Assembly: GCA_033439265.1 (NCBI GenBank)
Contig: JAVTVX010000004.1
Span: 13,343,701-13,407,700, forward strand
Source of the DNA: Dillenia suffruticosa
Lineage: Eukaryota > Streptophyta > Magnoliopsida > Dilleniales > Dilleniaceae
DNA: 64,000 nt
Direction of reading: 5' to 3'
Part shown: in pieces, positions 11,803 through 24,100 of the stretch
Layout: every line of letters starts with the position of its first letter
Numbering within the stretch: position 1 is the stretch's first letter
Notes under the pieces: generated by a model
What the model was told of the DNA's origin: nothing
Database searches by the model: none
What the model saw: the letters and a program-made list of their open reading frames with translations, nothing else
Translations under genes and position numbers: made by a program

Positions 11803-11900
11803 TTTTTTATTTTTTATTTTTTTATTTTTTTTATTTTTTTTTATTTTTTTTATTTTTTTTATTTTTTTATTTTTTTATTTTTTTATTTTTTTAATTAAAA
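11803..11900. repeat. T-rich low-complexity tract
   Basis: Runs of ttttttatttt inside the CACTA element. They create artificial phenylalanine-rich open frames. No function is inferred. Confidence 0.9.
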
Positions 11901-12359
11901 ATTTTTTAATTAATTTATTTAAAATTTCTTTTTTATTTTCTTGTTATTTTATTTTGCAGAAGAATAATATAATTTTTTAATAAAAAATATTATTTTATTT
12001 TAAGCTAATTATTTATTATTTTTTATTTTTTATTTAAAAATTATTTTTCTTTTTCTTATTATTTTATTTTGTTGAGGAATAATATTATTTTTTAATAAAA
12101 ATGATTATTTTATTTTAAGCTACTTATTTATTATTTATTTTCTTATTTTTTTATTTTTTATTTAAAAATTCTTTTTCTTTTTCTTATTATTTTATTTTGT
12201 TGAAGAATAATATAATTTTTTTAATAAAATTATTATTTTATTTTAAGCTAATTATTTATTAATTTATTAATTTATAATAAATTATCATTTTATATTATTT
12301 TATTATTATTAAATAAAATTGTGATCTAAAATAACAAATAAAAAAAATATATAAGCAAA

Positions 12360-12545
12360 TGTGTACATGTGGTCTGATGGTTGTAAGGTTATTCGTTTTT
12401 TTCGCAGGCACAGCTTCGAAGCCACACGGAAGCATGCTGGAGCTAGGAATTTTCACAATTAATGGAGGTAGCACAGGTTTGAAGCCACACGGAAGTGCGC
12501 TGGGCCCCGGGTAAGTCCTGCGAGCCGGGGCTGGTGTGAGCCGTG
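12360..12545. other. GC-rich island inside the CACTA element
   Basis: In strong contrast to its surroundings. The block gaagccacacggaag occurs twice, near 12415 and 12480, followed by gctgggccccgggtaagtcc. It could be a SINE-like insert or a captured fragment. No boundaries or target duplication could be fixed. Confidence 0.45.
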
Positions 12546-12603
12546 TGCAATCTTTTAATAACTCAAAAATCAGCTTGGAATACATCGCTTTTTTTTTTTT
12601 TTT

Positions 12604-12918
12604 TCGGCGTTGGATTTTTTCTGTCGTTAATAATTAGTGACAGATTTTTTTCGTCGCTGATTTTAGTGACGGATAGTATTCCGTCATTGATATTTAGTCG
12701 GGTGATTTTTAGTGATGGATTTTTTTTCGTTGCTAAAAAATATTAACGACGAATTTTTTTTTTCGGCGTTGGATTTTTTCTGTCGTTAATAATTAGTGAC
12801 AGATTTTTTTCGTCGCTGATTTTAGTGACGGATAGTATTCCGTCATTGATATTTAGTCGGGTGATTTTTAGTGATGGATTTTTTTTCGTTGCTAAAAAAT
12901 ATTAACGACGAATTTTTT
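12604..12918. repeat. Identical 159-bp tandem duplication in CACTA subterminal region
   Basis: Units start at 12604 and 12763 with tcggcgttggattttttctg. I see no difference between them over about 155 bp. The units are made of CACTA subterminal motifs (gtgacgg, cgtcgctga). The identity points to a recent duplication compared with the decayed surroundings. Confidence 0.9.
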
Positions 12919-13579
12919 ACTTTCAGCGTTAAATTTTTTCATCCCTAAAAACATATTTTCTAGTAGTAGATAACCGTTGATGCATTGGAATCAGGAGGCA
13001 ATGCAAGGTGCACTTGTAAATGAATGGCCACATGTGAACTTCCTCACAGAAAAGAAACACACAGTATAAGGATGATTCAGAGCTTCTTTCACTTGAGCTA
13101 CAAAGGTACAATCCTCTTATACCTAATCCCGCTAGATTATGGAAAGATAAATTGGAAAAAGTACAAGCAAAGTTTTTAGGGAATTGCATATTAACATACC
13201 ATATACTAAAACTCTTAAAAAAAAGTTATATGAAATTTCTTAAAGATATTCTATTTGATAAAAGAAAAATAGAGCATATAGTTACAGTTACTTTAACGGA
13301 AGATATAAGTATAATTTTGGGAAAAAAGGGGATAAACTTAAGAATCCTGAGATTTTTTCCATTTCATGTACAATTGGTGTGTTATCTTTTGCTAATGAAT
13401 TATATGATCTAGGAGCATATATAAACCTTATGTCACTAATTGTTTTTCAAAGAGATAGAGGGTTTATAAAGATTTTTCAAAAAGTTAAATGCTTTATTTT
13501 TTTCACTAACCCCTCATAAGCTTAAATAGATAGTATGGGATCCTGGTGGGATAATCTTTCATGCTTATAAAGAATTTTC

Positions 13580-15353
13580 AAGAGGGGTGATCATTTTCTA
13601 AAATAAGCATGGATGATCCTAATGGATTTGTCATGGTGCTGTTGGGAACTTGATGTATGTTATGATATGTACTAATTCTGACAATGGTTATGTCGTGAGT
13701 TTGGCTAACAGGTATCAATCCAATTCAGAAAGGAGAGACTGGACTATTATAAAAAGAATTTTAAGATATCTGAAATGAACTGTAAATTATTTCTTTTATT
13801 ATCAAGGAAATGACTTATCATTGAGAGGGTACATAGATACTGATTGAGGTGGCGAATTGGATGAACAAAAATTCACCTCTGGTTATATTTTTATTGCTGA
13901 ATGATGGTACCATCTCTTGGAGTAGCAAAAAACAAATGTGTATCATTATCCACAATAGAAGCTGAATTTGTGGGTTGTACTTTTACGGTTCAAGAAAGTG
14001 TTTGATTCAAAAGATTTTTGTAACATTTGGGATTCGAAAGCAATTCTGTGGAATTTATTACGAGTTATTGTAATAATCAATTAGTTATTGTTTGCATGAA
14101 AGATTTCAAATATTATGATAGAACTAAACATATTGATATAAAGTTCAACTTTATTATAGATATTGTTGAAAAGAGGGAGGTGACAATAAAATATATGTCT
14201 ACGCATTTGATAGTGGTTGATCTTTTTACAAAATCAAAACCTAGAGATATATTTTGAAACATGTTAAATCTCTAAGATTGCGTAGGATGTGATTGTAATT
14301 TAACACATATTGACTATGATGTAATGCTCATATTTTATAGTATTTAAATTTGTTTTGCATTTATAAGTTCTTATATTTTTATTTAAAAATATGTAGGATA
14401 AATTTTGAGATTGACTTTTTCACAAGAGCAATCATCTTTAATGTTGAGTAGTATATAGATATGAGGTAATATTGATTTTTGAGAATAATCAATATTTATG
14501 CCGTCTTAGTAAATTACTAAAATGAAATTACTATTTATATATATGTTTTTTAGTAATCGGAATAGATTTCTCATAATCCATTAAATTTGTCTGATAGATA
14601 GATATGAGTTTTTCTTGACATTGTGATATCATGATGACTTATAAGAAGAAAACTCAAGTCAAGTGTTGTAGTACACTTAGACTAAAATCTGTATGATAAT
14701 TATTTTAGAAAAAAGACATATGCTTCTAATTGAGAAAAAACAGCATCATAACACTTGTTTCATATCACGTGTCCTGATGTGACCATATGAGTAGTTAGTT
14801 GATGATCCATTTGTGCCTTATTGTGTGGGACCCTGATATTTATGTATATATAATCTCATTTAATATATTTAGGACTTTTAACTGTTTCTTAAAACTTTAT
14901 TTTAGTGTTACTATTTTAACATGTGACCAATAAATCATGATTTATTAGGTTTTGTAGTTCATGTCTAAGAAAATAGTTATTATAGAGTTTATAAAAGTAG
15001 TATGAAAGGAAAACTATCTTTTAACAAACATTATTTTGTATTCATAGGCCATCCAGTTATATTTTGATTTAGTATTTTGAAACATAATTGTGAATATATA
15101 ATTTTAATTAAGTCAAGTATGTTTTTATTTATATTATTTGATAGATAAGAGATACGTTGACTATGGATAGCAAAAAAATTTTGATGTATAGCAAGATATG
15201 ATATTTTTATTGTATTGAAAAGTAAGCTGCTATATATTTTTTACCGGTGTACAATATTTGTTTGTATGAAATTAGAGGTATATGAAAATGATTGAACTAA
15301 TCTCATGCGCAACTATTTTGGTGCACAACCATTTTGATGCACAAGTGGGGTGA
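13580..15353 (+). mobile_element. Copia fragment F (RNase H and 3' region)
   Basis: Bases 13640-14270 match a Copia RNase H in pieces: LANRYQSNSERRDWT, GTISWSSKKQ, RTKHIDIKFNFI (near 14130) and a KPRDIF end. A non-coding stretch follows, up to a PPT-like acaagtggggtga at 15341-15353, with TGTTGGAAAGTGG next to it, the likely start of a 3' LTR. Only the 3' part of the element is present. Many breaks. Confidence 0.65.
14280..15340 (+). other. Non-coding 3' region of Copia F
   Basis: AT-rich, with no gene, repeat pair or RNA recognised. It begins just after the RNase H end (gactatgatgtaatgctc is a familiar stretch after pol in this Copia type). Confidence 0.4.
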
Positions 15354-16770
15354 TGTTGGAAAGTGGAAGATGTTGGAAAATGGGTATCGGGTTGCCTATG
15401 AGGGCTTGACCCTACCCGACCTGTTTAAATTTAAATGACAAATATAGAGGAGGGAGTATTTTCCCTCAAGAAACTAACCCTCAACTCCCGCCGTTTTAGA
15501 ATTTCAAAAATTATTGTGTGCATTTGATGAAATTGAAATGAACGTAAGAGGTAGTTTCATCTTCGGGGAAGAACAACAAAAACAAAACACACTGTTTTTG
15601 AGGGTTTGAAGGCTTAAAAAAGTGAAGCGGGCATGAAAAGTGAAGCATTTTGTTATCATTTGAAAAGAGCATACCACATTTTAAAGCAACTGAATTATAG
15701 AAATTTAAAACTGCGCCTTCTGTGATAGTTTTTGGGCCGGTACATCAAAGAAGGTTAGTAATTCAACCTTAATACTTAAATTTGATTGTGATAATTTTTG
15801 GACATAAAAAATCTTCAAAAATAAGACACCAATCAAATAAATAAAATGGTTTAATTTAAATATACAATAATAATAATAATAACAACAACTAAATCTTTAT
15901 CCTGCTAAGTGGGGTTGGATAAATGCCCCCATGCAGGATTGAACTACAGACCCATGCTGGTCATGTAATTTTTGACATAATACGGTTTAATTTAAATATA
16001 AATTTTGAAATATATTATTGTGCTGTGCAATTTTTTCACATATTCTAACAATGAAATCAGTGTCACCGAATATATTTGATTAAATTTTTGTTATTTAAAT
16101 TTAAATTTTTTTGATTGATAGATTAATAAGTATATTTATTTTTATTTTAAGAAATTAAGAGTATTAGAAAGGGTAAATTGACATAATAAAGTTTATTATT
16201 TTGGTTAAAAAAAAAACATTTAGTTTAAATGATTACTCAACTACTCGTTATGTAATTTTTGTATAAGCAATAATTTCTTTTATTGTTAATCTTAGAAAAT
16301 CATTTTCTTCAAAATTAAGATCGTATGCAGCAAAATTTCAGAATTTTGATAATTGGTTTTGTTCCTGCAACAAATATATATATTGGTTTATGGTGGGTCA
16401 CTGCTAGTAATAATTTTTTTATAACAAATTGTTGGTATCATCATATTCCTTTTATTTTTCTAATAATATATATAATATATGTATACATATAACTTTTATG
16501 AAAAGTTTGGGTTCACATTGACAAAATAGTTTGTCGTAATTTTGTGAAAATACAATTTCATAAATTTATAAAATTCGGATTAATATAACAATGTAACAAT
16601 TTTTATGAAATTGGAATTCATAGTCCTAAATATATAATTTCGAGTAGTAAAATAAAATTGTATGTTATTTTCTGTAATTTATTTATTTTATGGAATGAAT
16701 GAATACAAATGTATGATTCGTTGATCATGGATCTATGAAATTAAAACATGACAAGAGAAAGAGGCCTAAA
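15354..16770 (+). other. Probable LTR start of Copia F, then AT-rich sequence
   Basis: TGTTGGAAAGTGGAAGA begins right after a purine tract. A tttaaatttaaat block about 65 bp in recalls the LTR of Copia B in its own orientation. The LTR end could not be placed and no partner was found. The rest, apart from the SINE at 15865-15983, is AT-rich with no feature. Confidence 0.35.
15865..15983 (-). mobile_element. Plant SINE, 119 bp, with 17-bp target duplication
   Basis: ggtttaatttaaatata is repeated exactly at 15848-15864 and 15984-16000. The minus strand carries a B-box-like agttcaatcctg, a ccaaccccacttagcagg block and a (TTG)(TTA)n tail. The CCCCACTTAG...GGATAA block resembles the 3' end of a widespread plant SINE family. 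Confidence 0.85.
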
Positions 16771-16771
16771 A

Positions 16772-16990
16772 GCCTACTCTAATACTGTAGAGATGGTGAA
16801 AGCAAGGATTTAATATGATTTGGATAGAATTTATCTTATACCCCAAGTCGTCGACATAATCTTTGTGGCTAGGATTGGGCCACTATAAAAAGTCCTTGAT
16901 CACACAAATATTTTATTTTTTCTGTTTTTATTTTATTTTACGTATGAATGTCATTTGTAACATGACTAATAAAAATAAAAGACATAGGTG
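16772..16990 (-). mobile_element. Copia LTR remnant with PBS-like edge
   Basis: gcctactctaatac at 16772-16785, next to TGTAGAGATGG at 16786, mirrors the PBS/LTR junction of Copia A (cctactctgatatcg then tgataag). On the minus strand the site reads GTATTAGAGTAGGC. No partner LTR lies in the window and the distal boundary is a guess. Confidence 0.35.
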
Positions 16991-17540
16991 AGCTCATAAA
17001 AAACTGCTAAATAAATTATTAAGTCAAAGGGAAAAATTAGTTTTGATCTAGACTCTCCATTAAAATAGCATGAGCATCTTAGTTGATGTGCTCACACAGT
17101 AGCTAAAAGACAGTTCTATACTGGATGATTATTTAATTACCATAGGAATGCTAGTCACCGGGTTAGATGCACATGTGTTGGTTTGCATGCCCGGGTTTTA
17201 ATGGACTTGACTGACCTAGCACAAGATGGGCCACAAAGGATGTACCTAAGACCTTGAGTCCTACAAGTTAGGGGGATTTGGCCATGCATATGACGTGCGA
17301 ATCAAGATTTGATCGCTTATAACCCATTAGTTTTCAACAAAGGATGTACCTAAGGAGACTAACCACCACAAGAATCCTACAACCTACTAGAAATCCATCC
17401 AACTAGGGTTTTTCTTTCCTATTGTGGAAGTGTTGAAAACACCAAAATTAATGAGAGCAAGATAGTGATTTGAAGACCAGAATTACTACTCAATTAATGC
17501 AACAAAAATTTAAGATGTCCTTTTTACTGATTTTCTTATA
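16990..17540. other. Non-coding sequence upstream of D gag
   Basis: No gene. A 16-bp direct repeat, aaaggatgtacctaag, occurs at 17235-17250 and 17339-17354. It probably belongs to D's leader. Confidence 0.4.
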
Positions 17541-17551
17541 ATATGAAAACA

Positions 17552-18264
17552 ATGAATCCATTAGCTGTTATCCTAGACTCCAACAAGCTTATCGGGTCTA
17601 ACTTCTCAGATTGGCTCTGAAATTTTCAACTTGTTTTGATATATGACGGTTTTACAAGCGACCGCTGAGTAAACATCTGCATATAACAAGTGGCACGAGA
17701 ACGATGAGCTTGTCGTTGAGCTTGTCAAATACTATCTGATAACATCAATAAGTCTTGAGCTCCAATGACAACATATGAAAATGACTCATGCATAGGATAT
17801 TCTCATTGATTTAATGTAACTGTTTAGTGAAGATATTATGTCAGTGTAATTTGAGATATCGAGACATTTGTTCCACACTAAAAAGTTGGAGAGAGAATAT
17901 ACGGGGACTCATATTATAAAATGATTAGACTTCATGGCATATTGAATCCCTGGATTTTAATATGGACTAAATAGATTTGATGCCGCGATCACTTTTTGTC
18001 TAAATTCATTTTGAATTTTAAGTGAACAGGTTGGATTGTTCTCTTGTTTAGCTTCACAATATGCTAGACAAGACCCAAAAGGCCATGCCCTACAATAATT
18101 GGAATGAGGTTGGTCCTCTTGCTTCTTCTGGTGGGACTAAGAAGAAAAATAAGAACAAGAAGATCAACAAGAAAAATGAATCGAGCCTCAAGCCCAAGGG
18201 AGGCGTCTCAATGGCAAATGAAAGAAGAAGAAGGCGGACCCAACTATAAAAGGAAATTGTCACT
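17552..18264 (+). pseudogene. Element D gag, 5' part
   Basis: The ATG at 17552 opens MNPLAVILDSNKLIGSNFS, followed by DW, matching the Angela/Tork Copia gag start (ILEANKLTGPNFLDW type). A KMIRLHGIL stretch near 17910 matches the later gag helix region. A lysine-rich stretch (KKKNKNKKINKK) near 18140 precedes the zinc knuckle, which begins at the Copia B insertion point. It resumes at 25528. Broken. Confidence 0.7.
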
Positions 18265-18752
18265 TGTTAGATTTATTACACTAATGCACGAGCGAAAGTA
18301 TATAAATAAAAAATTCAGAATTTTCAAGTAAATACAGCGATGTGAAACTTTCCAAGAAATCAACTGATCCGCGAACTCTTTCATACGAATCGGTTGGTTG
18401 GGATAGTGATCACCAAACTGAAACACTACCACAGATCCATGACACTTCAACTCAAAGTCCAATAAACCCAATGACGGAAGAAATTTTCCTACTCGAAAAT
18501 TTCGTAAACCCTTGAGATAATTCTCACTTTAAAGAATATTTATCTTACTCTCAATTTCTCTCTAGGCAATATGTTCTCAAGCAAGAATCACACACATCTC
18601 ACGTACAAAGTTCCCAACAAAAAAGAGGGAGAGAACACTTAGAGGAAATGAGAGTTAGTGGGTGGTTATTAGGAAATGGGATAACTTCCCTTATTTAAAT
18701 TTAAATTATTTACATTTGGTAAAAGGCCCCTCATGGGCACATTTTACCAATA
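18265..18752 (-). repeat. Copia B 3' LTR
   Basis: Plus strand tgttagatttattacac to cattttaccaata. Partner of 25034-25522. The outer flank is TCACT. Confidence 0.9.
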
Positions 18753-20219
18753 TTTTTCACTTGTATATGAGAGCATTTTACATCCATCACAAAATCAGAA
18801 CTCATACGATTTATCATATCATCCTGTTAGATTTTTATACAGGATTGGGTATCATGCGACCGACAAGTATACTTGCAAACAAAGATTTCTCAATATAGCT
18901 GTTAGGATGATCGAGAAGCCACTGTTAGTACAAAAAAGAATTCGCTGTACCCAAAATTCAATACAATTATATCCATCAAGCCACTTTCCCCATCAAAGTG
19001 ATCTCTAATCATTTGCTCGATTGTATATTCACTATTATTTTTTAATTTCAACATAGATTAATATAACAAATCAACCGGTAAATACTACATAATGATATAA
19101 TGTATATTGCTCTTCCTTTTCCAAAACTTGAATCCATCAATCTCAATTCAGTTACTTTCCTAGACCTGCCCCCTTAGACCTTAATTTATCTTCCAAACCA
19201 TAGGTAAATAGATTAAAGTAGCAAACACTAAATCAAAACTTATAGAAAAAGCCGAAATTAATAAGGATACAAGAGATCCTACTAATGGTCTCGGGTCTCA
19301 CATAGTAGTAACGGGAATTATAATCATACTATAATCTTAAATAATAGCTCCCACTATCATATGATCGTCTTATCACACGCGGTATAAAATACGTAGCACA
19401 GTGTTATTCCCCTATCTCTCAAAAGGGTATATGTCAGATTTCTCTAACACTGTGTAGATATGAGTCTTAGTTTATATATAAGATTTTACCTAGAGATCTC
19501 AGACAGAGTATCTTAGAGACGATATCACTAAACACAGGTGATATCTAAGATGTCAAACTTAACTACTCACAGACAATATGGATGTGAGTATGTCCATGTC
19601 GGTCATATTGTACATGACCTCATCCTAAACATATCTTAGGGCCACTTATGTTCTAGTAGTACCACTCTCAAGATCTCTTATGACTAAAAATAGTCTCATC
19701 TCCACTCATTCAGAACTGGAGGTGGTAACTCGTGTGAAACAGTCAACCACACCTATCTAATATATCTTTTATCATGGCACAATATAGAATATATGACAAT
19801 AAACAAATGCAAAAAACTAAATTTGTGACTATTTAATGCATATATGTTTTATATATCAATAAGCATAAAAAATATCAATATACTACAAATTAGAAATGTT
19901 AAATTACATGTACACCCAATGATTCCATCTCTTACAAAGTAATCTCTCATAATGGATTTGGTGAAAGAATCAGCTATCATGCTATATAAAAAGTGTATTC
20001 AGACATCACGACACCCTTCTTGGTGATATCTCTCACAAAATAGTATCTGATATTAATGTATTGATCTTATTGTGATACTTAGGGTTTTAGTTATAGACAA
20101 TACCGGTATGATTATCATTATAAATTATCACTGGCCTCCCACTATTTTCACAACCCCTAAGTTATCCAGAAATCTCTGAAACCGAACACTCTTCTGAACT
20201 ATTGCTGAGCATGCTGCAA

Positions 20220-21560
20220 CCTCAGCCTCTATCGTAAATAGAGATATATAGATTTGGTTCTTACTTCTCCAAGATATGGCATCATTATTAAGAAAGATAG
20301 AAATCTTGATGTCAATTTATGTTTATCCAGATCGCCAGCCCCGATTTGCATCTGAATACCTAATAAAATGCAAATCACCTACTCCATAACACAAAGACAG
20401 ATCCATAGTTATGTCGAGATATCTCATAATTCTTTTCATTACTCTCCAATGATCTCTTTCAGGATTCGATTGATACCTACTCACTAGATCGACTACAAAA
20501 TAAATATCTGGTCGTGTACGCCTCATCGCATATGCTAGACTATATATTGTACTGATATAAGGGATTCTACTCATCTCCCTTATTTCTTCCTAAGTTATAG
20601 AGCAAATATCAAGACTCAGGTCTTCACCTTTAGAGATAAGAGTATCTATTGGGATGCAATCGCTCATTTTGAAATACTAAAAAATCTTCCTGATGTAGAA
20701 ATCTTGTTAAAAAGTCAATATCCTTTTTAAGTGATCTCATTGGATCATAATTTCGAGAATGAATTAAGTCTTATCGATATCTTTCATATCAAAATTCGAT
20801 AATAACCATATTTTAATGGTTATCAGATATTCTTTGTTGTTCCCGACCAACAGAATATCACCCACATATAATAATATGAACACAAAAGAGTTATCAGAAC
20901 ATATCAAATAGACACAATGATCCTCCTCGATCATTATAAAACTATAAGATATCATCTTCTTGTGAAATCTTAGATACCAATATTTGGATGATTGATTTAA
21001 GCCATATATCGACTTCTGAAATCGATAGACCTTATGCTCATGACTTACTAGAACGAACCTAGATGGTTACTCCATGTAGATCTCTTCATCCTAACTTTCA
21101 TTACAGATGGCAGTTTTTTACGTCCATTTAGTGTAAATCCAAATGCATGTTCATGACAATCGCTAAAAATAAACGGGTTGTGGTAAATTGGACTATAACT
21201 CTCTGGTTGTCCACAACCTTATTCTAAGTGTAACCCTTGGTTACCAGAAGGGCTTTATATCTTTCCATCGATTTGTCAGTCTTTCTCTCGACCTTGAGAA
21301 CTTACTCGTTCTTGATGATCCTTTTACCCTTAAGCAAATCAACTAGATTTCAGACCCCATTGATTCTCATTGACTCCTTCTCTTCATCTATGGCGTTCAA
21401 CAAATGGTTATTCACAGAATGCTCGAGAGCCTCTAGGACTGCTTTAAATTCCTTATCGTCCTTAAGAGTCACAATGAGGGTTTCACCCTCAATCAAGAAG
21501 GGATGTTTAAGTACGCGTCCTTGATACTCCTACAAGGAGAGAGAACCTCTTTACCTCTAA
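20220..21560 (-). pseudogene. Copia B reverse transcriptase and RNase H region
   Basis: The minus strand at 20323-20574 reads TRPDIYFVVDLVSRYQSNP and HWRVMKRIMRYL, the RT to RNase H connection of Copia. At 20764-20955, HCVYLICSDNSFVFILLYVG followed by D contains the LLYVGDILLVG form of the YVDD catalytic block. Broken. Confidence 0.75.
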
Positions 21561-21639
21561 ATGGATCATTTCCACTAGAACCAAAATCTGTAATGGATTC
21601 TTGTATCCTATCGCTGGACTCACCTAAGCCATTAGACTC

Positions 21640-23130
21640 ATTTATCTAATAGAAGGTTAAAGTCCCGATCGATTTCACCTCTTTTAGGGAAATCATTCTC
21701 AAGGAATATGGTATCACAAGTTTCAATCTCAATGACAGTACTGTCTGTATGCTCACCTAAGCACGCATACCCTCTGAAGTATTCTGAATATCTTATAAAA
21801 ATACATTTCATTTCTTATTGGCCTAATTTGCCATGTGAATGCGAGAAATTGTGATCATACGTGATACAACCCCATGACCTCAAGTAGCTAAGGTCAGGCT
21901 ACCTCTTTATCCAAATCTCAAATTGGGTACTGATTGCGGACTTTACTGAGAAACGATTGAAAGCGTAGATTACAGTCAATAAAACATCTCCCTAATAGGC
22001 GATGAACAAATTGGTGTGCGTCATCATAGACTTTATTATCTCCAACAAAGCCCTATTCCTCTTCTCGGCTCCTATGGTCATGCTACCTCCCTGTCCAAAT
22101 CTCAAATGGTGTAATGATTGTGAACTTTAATGAGAAACGATTGAGAACGTAGGCTGTAGTTAATATAACATCTCCCCAATAGAAGATATGCGCCATCATA
22201 GATTTTACTATCTCCAACATAGTCTTATTCCTCTTCTTAGCTACTCATATCTGTTGAGAAGTAAGAGAAATAATCGGTTATCTTGTAATACCCTTCTTGA
22301 AACAAAGCTCTCTGAATAGTTCTAACAAATACTCTGCCCCCAATCAGTTTTGAGAGTCTTAACTCTTAAGTCTAACCGATTTTCAACCTCTCTAATAAAC
22401 CTCCTGAAACATTCCAATGTCTCAAATTTGTGCGAGATCAGATAGACATAACCGAAATGTGTCTAATTGTCTATGAATGTAATAAATTACACAGCTCCAT
22501 TTCGGGCTCTTATACTCATAGGACCATAGATATCGGAGTGAACCAACTGCAATAGAGTCTCAACTCTCATTGTGTTGTCAAATGGTTTTTTTGTAACTTT
22601 GTTGGCTAGGCAAAACTCACATACGGGTAATTCGAACCTGGTTAGCTGGTCCAACAAACCATTCCCTGCTAACCGATTGAACCTCTTTTGCCCAATATCT
22701 CCAAATCTACTATGCCACACGTTTACATCATCATCAACGCAATCAGATCTAAAGGCAATAGAAAAATAATAAAAAATACCATTTAAGGAAACAATATCCA
22801 GTGCATACAATCCATCATGGATAAAACTAGAACACATCAACGAATTGTTGTATCTCATAAAAACTGATGATTTTCTATTTAACAAAGCATATCCTAGATG
22901 ATCTTAAACAAAATACTAAAATCAAGTTCTGTCAAATATAGAGATAGAGAGACTGGTTATTTTTCAACTCCAACTTATAAGTGTCAATCCCTTTGATGAT
23001 GACTAATGCTCCATTGCTTACGTAAATTCTTTTAACCTGAGGATTCACTTGGTAGAACTCAACGTGCATGCTCCTGTATCGAGCTACGTGATTGGTCGCT
23101 CATGAGTTTACAATCTACAAAGATGAGACA
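21640..23130 (-). pseudogene. Copia B protease and integrase region
   Basis: Near 23080-23125 a stretch reading NS.ATNHV is a degraded form of the DSGATNHV protease block. At 22487-22885 the reading includes VWHSRFGDIGQKRFNRL and PVCEFCLANKVTKKPF, the zinc-binding GAG-pre-integrase segment, then VHSDIYGPM, the start of the integrase core. Broken. Confidence 0.75.
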
Positions 23131-23134
23131 AAAC

Positions 23135-24100
23135 TCAAACCACATAAAGAAAAAGGACATTCCTTCCATTCGTCATACTTACGAGCGAAATGACCAGATC
23201 TACCTCAAAAGTAGCACTTTGCATTGATCTTATCAAGTTCCTTCTTCTTGTGCTTTTATATTTTGTTGTCGGATTTCTCATATGGTTTTTTATTGTCTGG
23301 AACTCAAGTTTTTTTCTCATACTCTGTTGTGCGTATGGTACCATAGGAGCCCTTACTAAACTTCACTGCATAAATATAACCCGAGTGCGGCCTACACGCC
23401 TCCAGATGCTCCTCCTCGAGCTCACAGTGCCTGCTCACATCAGCGAAAGTACGAATATTTTCATCATAAATGAGATAGGTTTTCATGGTCTCCCATGAAT
23501 CAAGTAAAGACTGAATCATCTCAATACTTGAAATTCATCCGAAATGGGCTCATCTGGATTCTTTGACTCGGCGATCATACTCAACATTTGAATCAAATGT
23601 TACATCAATGTATGATTAGCCTTTTTTTCAGCATCCTTACTATAGGAGTTGAAAAGAACACCATAATGCTCTTTTAGGGTGAGCCTAACCGACATAACCA
23701 TAGGATACTGCTCATAGATCGATATCATGTCATCATCATGATATTGATAAAGATTGTCCTAATTTGACTATCCCTTTTCTTCAACACACTATACTCCTTG
23801 TTATGTCGTTTAGCCTGAGGTGTGATACCTTCCCTGGGGCTTACTATCTCAAACCTCAAAATCTCATACAGATCTTGTTCCTTGAGAACAAACTGAATCT
23901 ACCAGTATAAAATTTCACAATTGATACCACTCGGTTTATCTTCTTTTCAAAAATCTATTACAATAGTTTTCAATACAGTAAGAGAGATTTTAGTGACTCA
24001 TTGATACTTATTCTCACATTTTGTATACCATTCGAATCAATAAATTCCAAATGATTTAAATATAGTCCCTAAAGCAAGTATATAAGTCAATGGACACCAT
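23135..24100 (-). pseudogene. Copia B gag region
   Basis: The minus strand at 23304-23519 reads MIQSLLDSWETMKTYLIYDE and CELEEEHLEA, the usual Copia gag C-terminal half. Near 23160-23220 a GHFARKY stretch is the CCHC knuckle. Broken. Confidence 0.65.

Larger units (their letters stand above)
11455..12968. mobile_element. Non-autonomous CACTA (En/Spm-like) DNA transposon
   Basis: The left end CACTAATAGAAAATA and the right end, tattttctagtagta on the plus strand, form an imperfect terminal inverted repeat. Subterminal regions are filled with direct and inverted gcgacggattt and cgtcgctaa motifs, typical of plant CACTA elements. It splits the Athila/Tat fragment. There is no transposase-like frame; the open frames are poly-Phe artefacts of a T-rich tract. 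The expected 3-bp duplication (agt on the left) is not clearly matched on the right, so the right boundary is uncertain by a few bases. Confidence 0.8.
10180..13450 (+). mobile_element. Athila/Tat-like Ty3/Gypsy fragment, split by a CACTA element
   Basis: Bases 10250-10780 read as an Athila/Tat-type gag, with an EAANFKLN-like start, FMRKFYLPSKISEMLAQIT near 10540 and a SASGGSF block. Near 11010-11090 a QANYVANYQRQ block and an HKPYSNK stretch match the region after gag in these elements. After the CACTA insertion, 13150-13440 reads EKVQAKFLGNCIL, FLKDILFDKRK and YDLGAYINLM, the gag-protease junction and protease of the same lineage. No LTRs or RT were recognised. It is a partial, heavily broken fossil. 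Confidence 0.7.

Noticed and set aside
11622-11980. Phenylalanine-rich open frames that look like membrane peptides
   Set aside because: They are produced by the T-rich low-complexity tract inside the CACTA element and have no start context, conservation or domain.
16425-16445. ttggtatcatcat as a second primer-binding site
   Set aside because: Only the first nine bases fit initiator tRNA-Met and no LTR end can be placed next to it.
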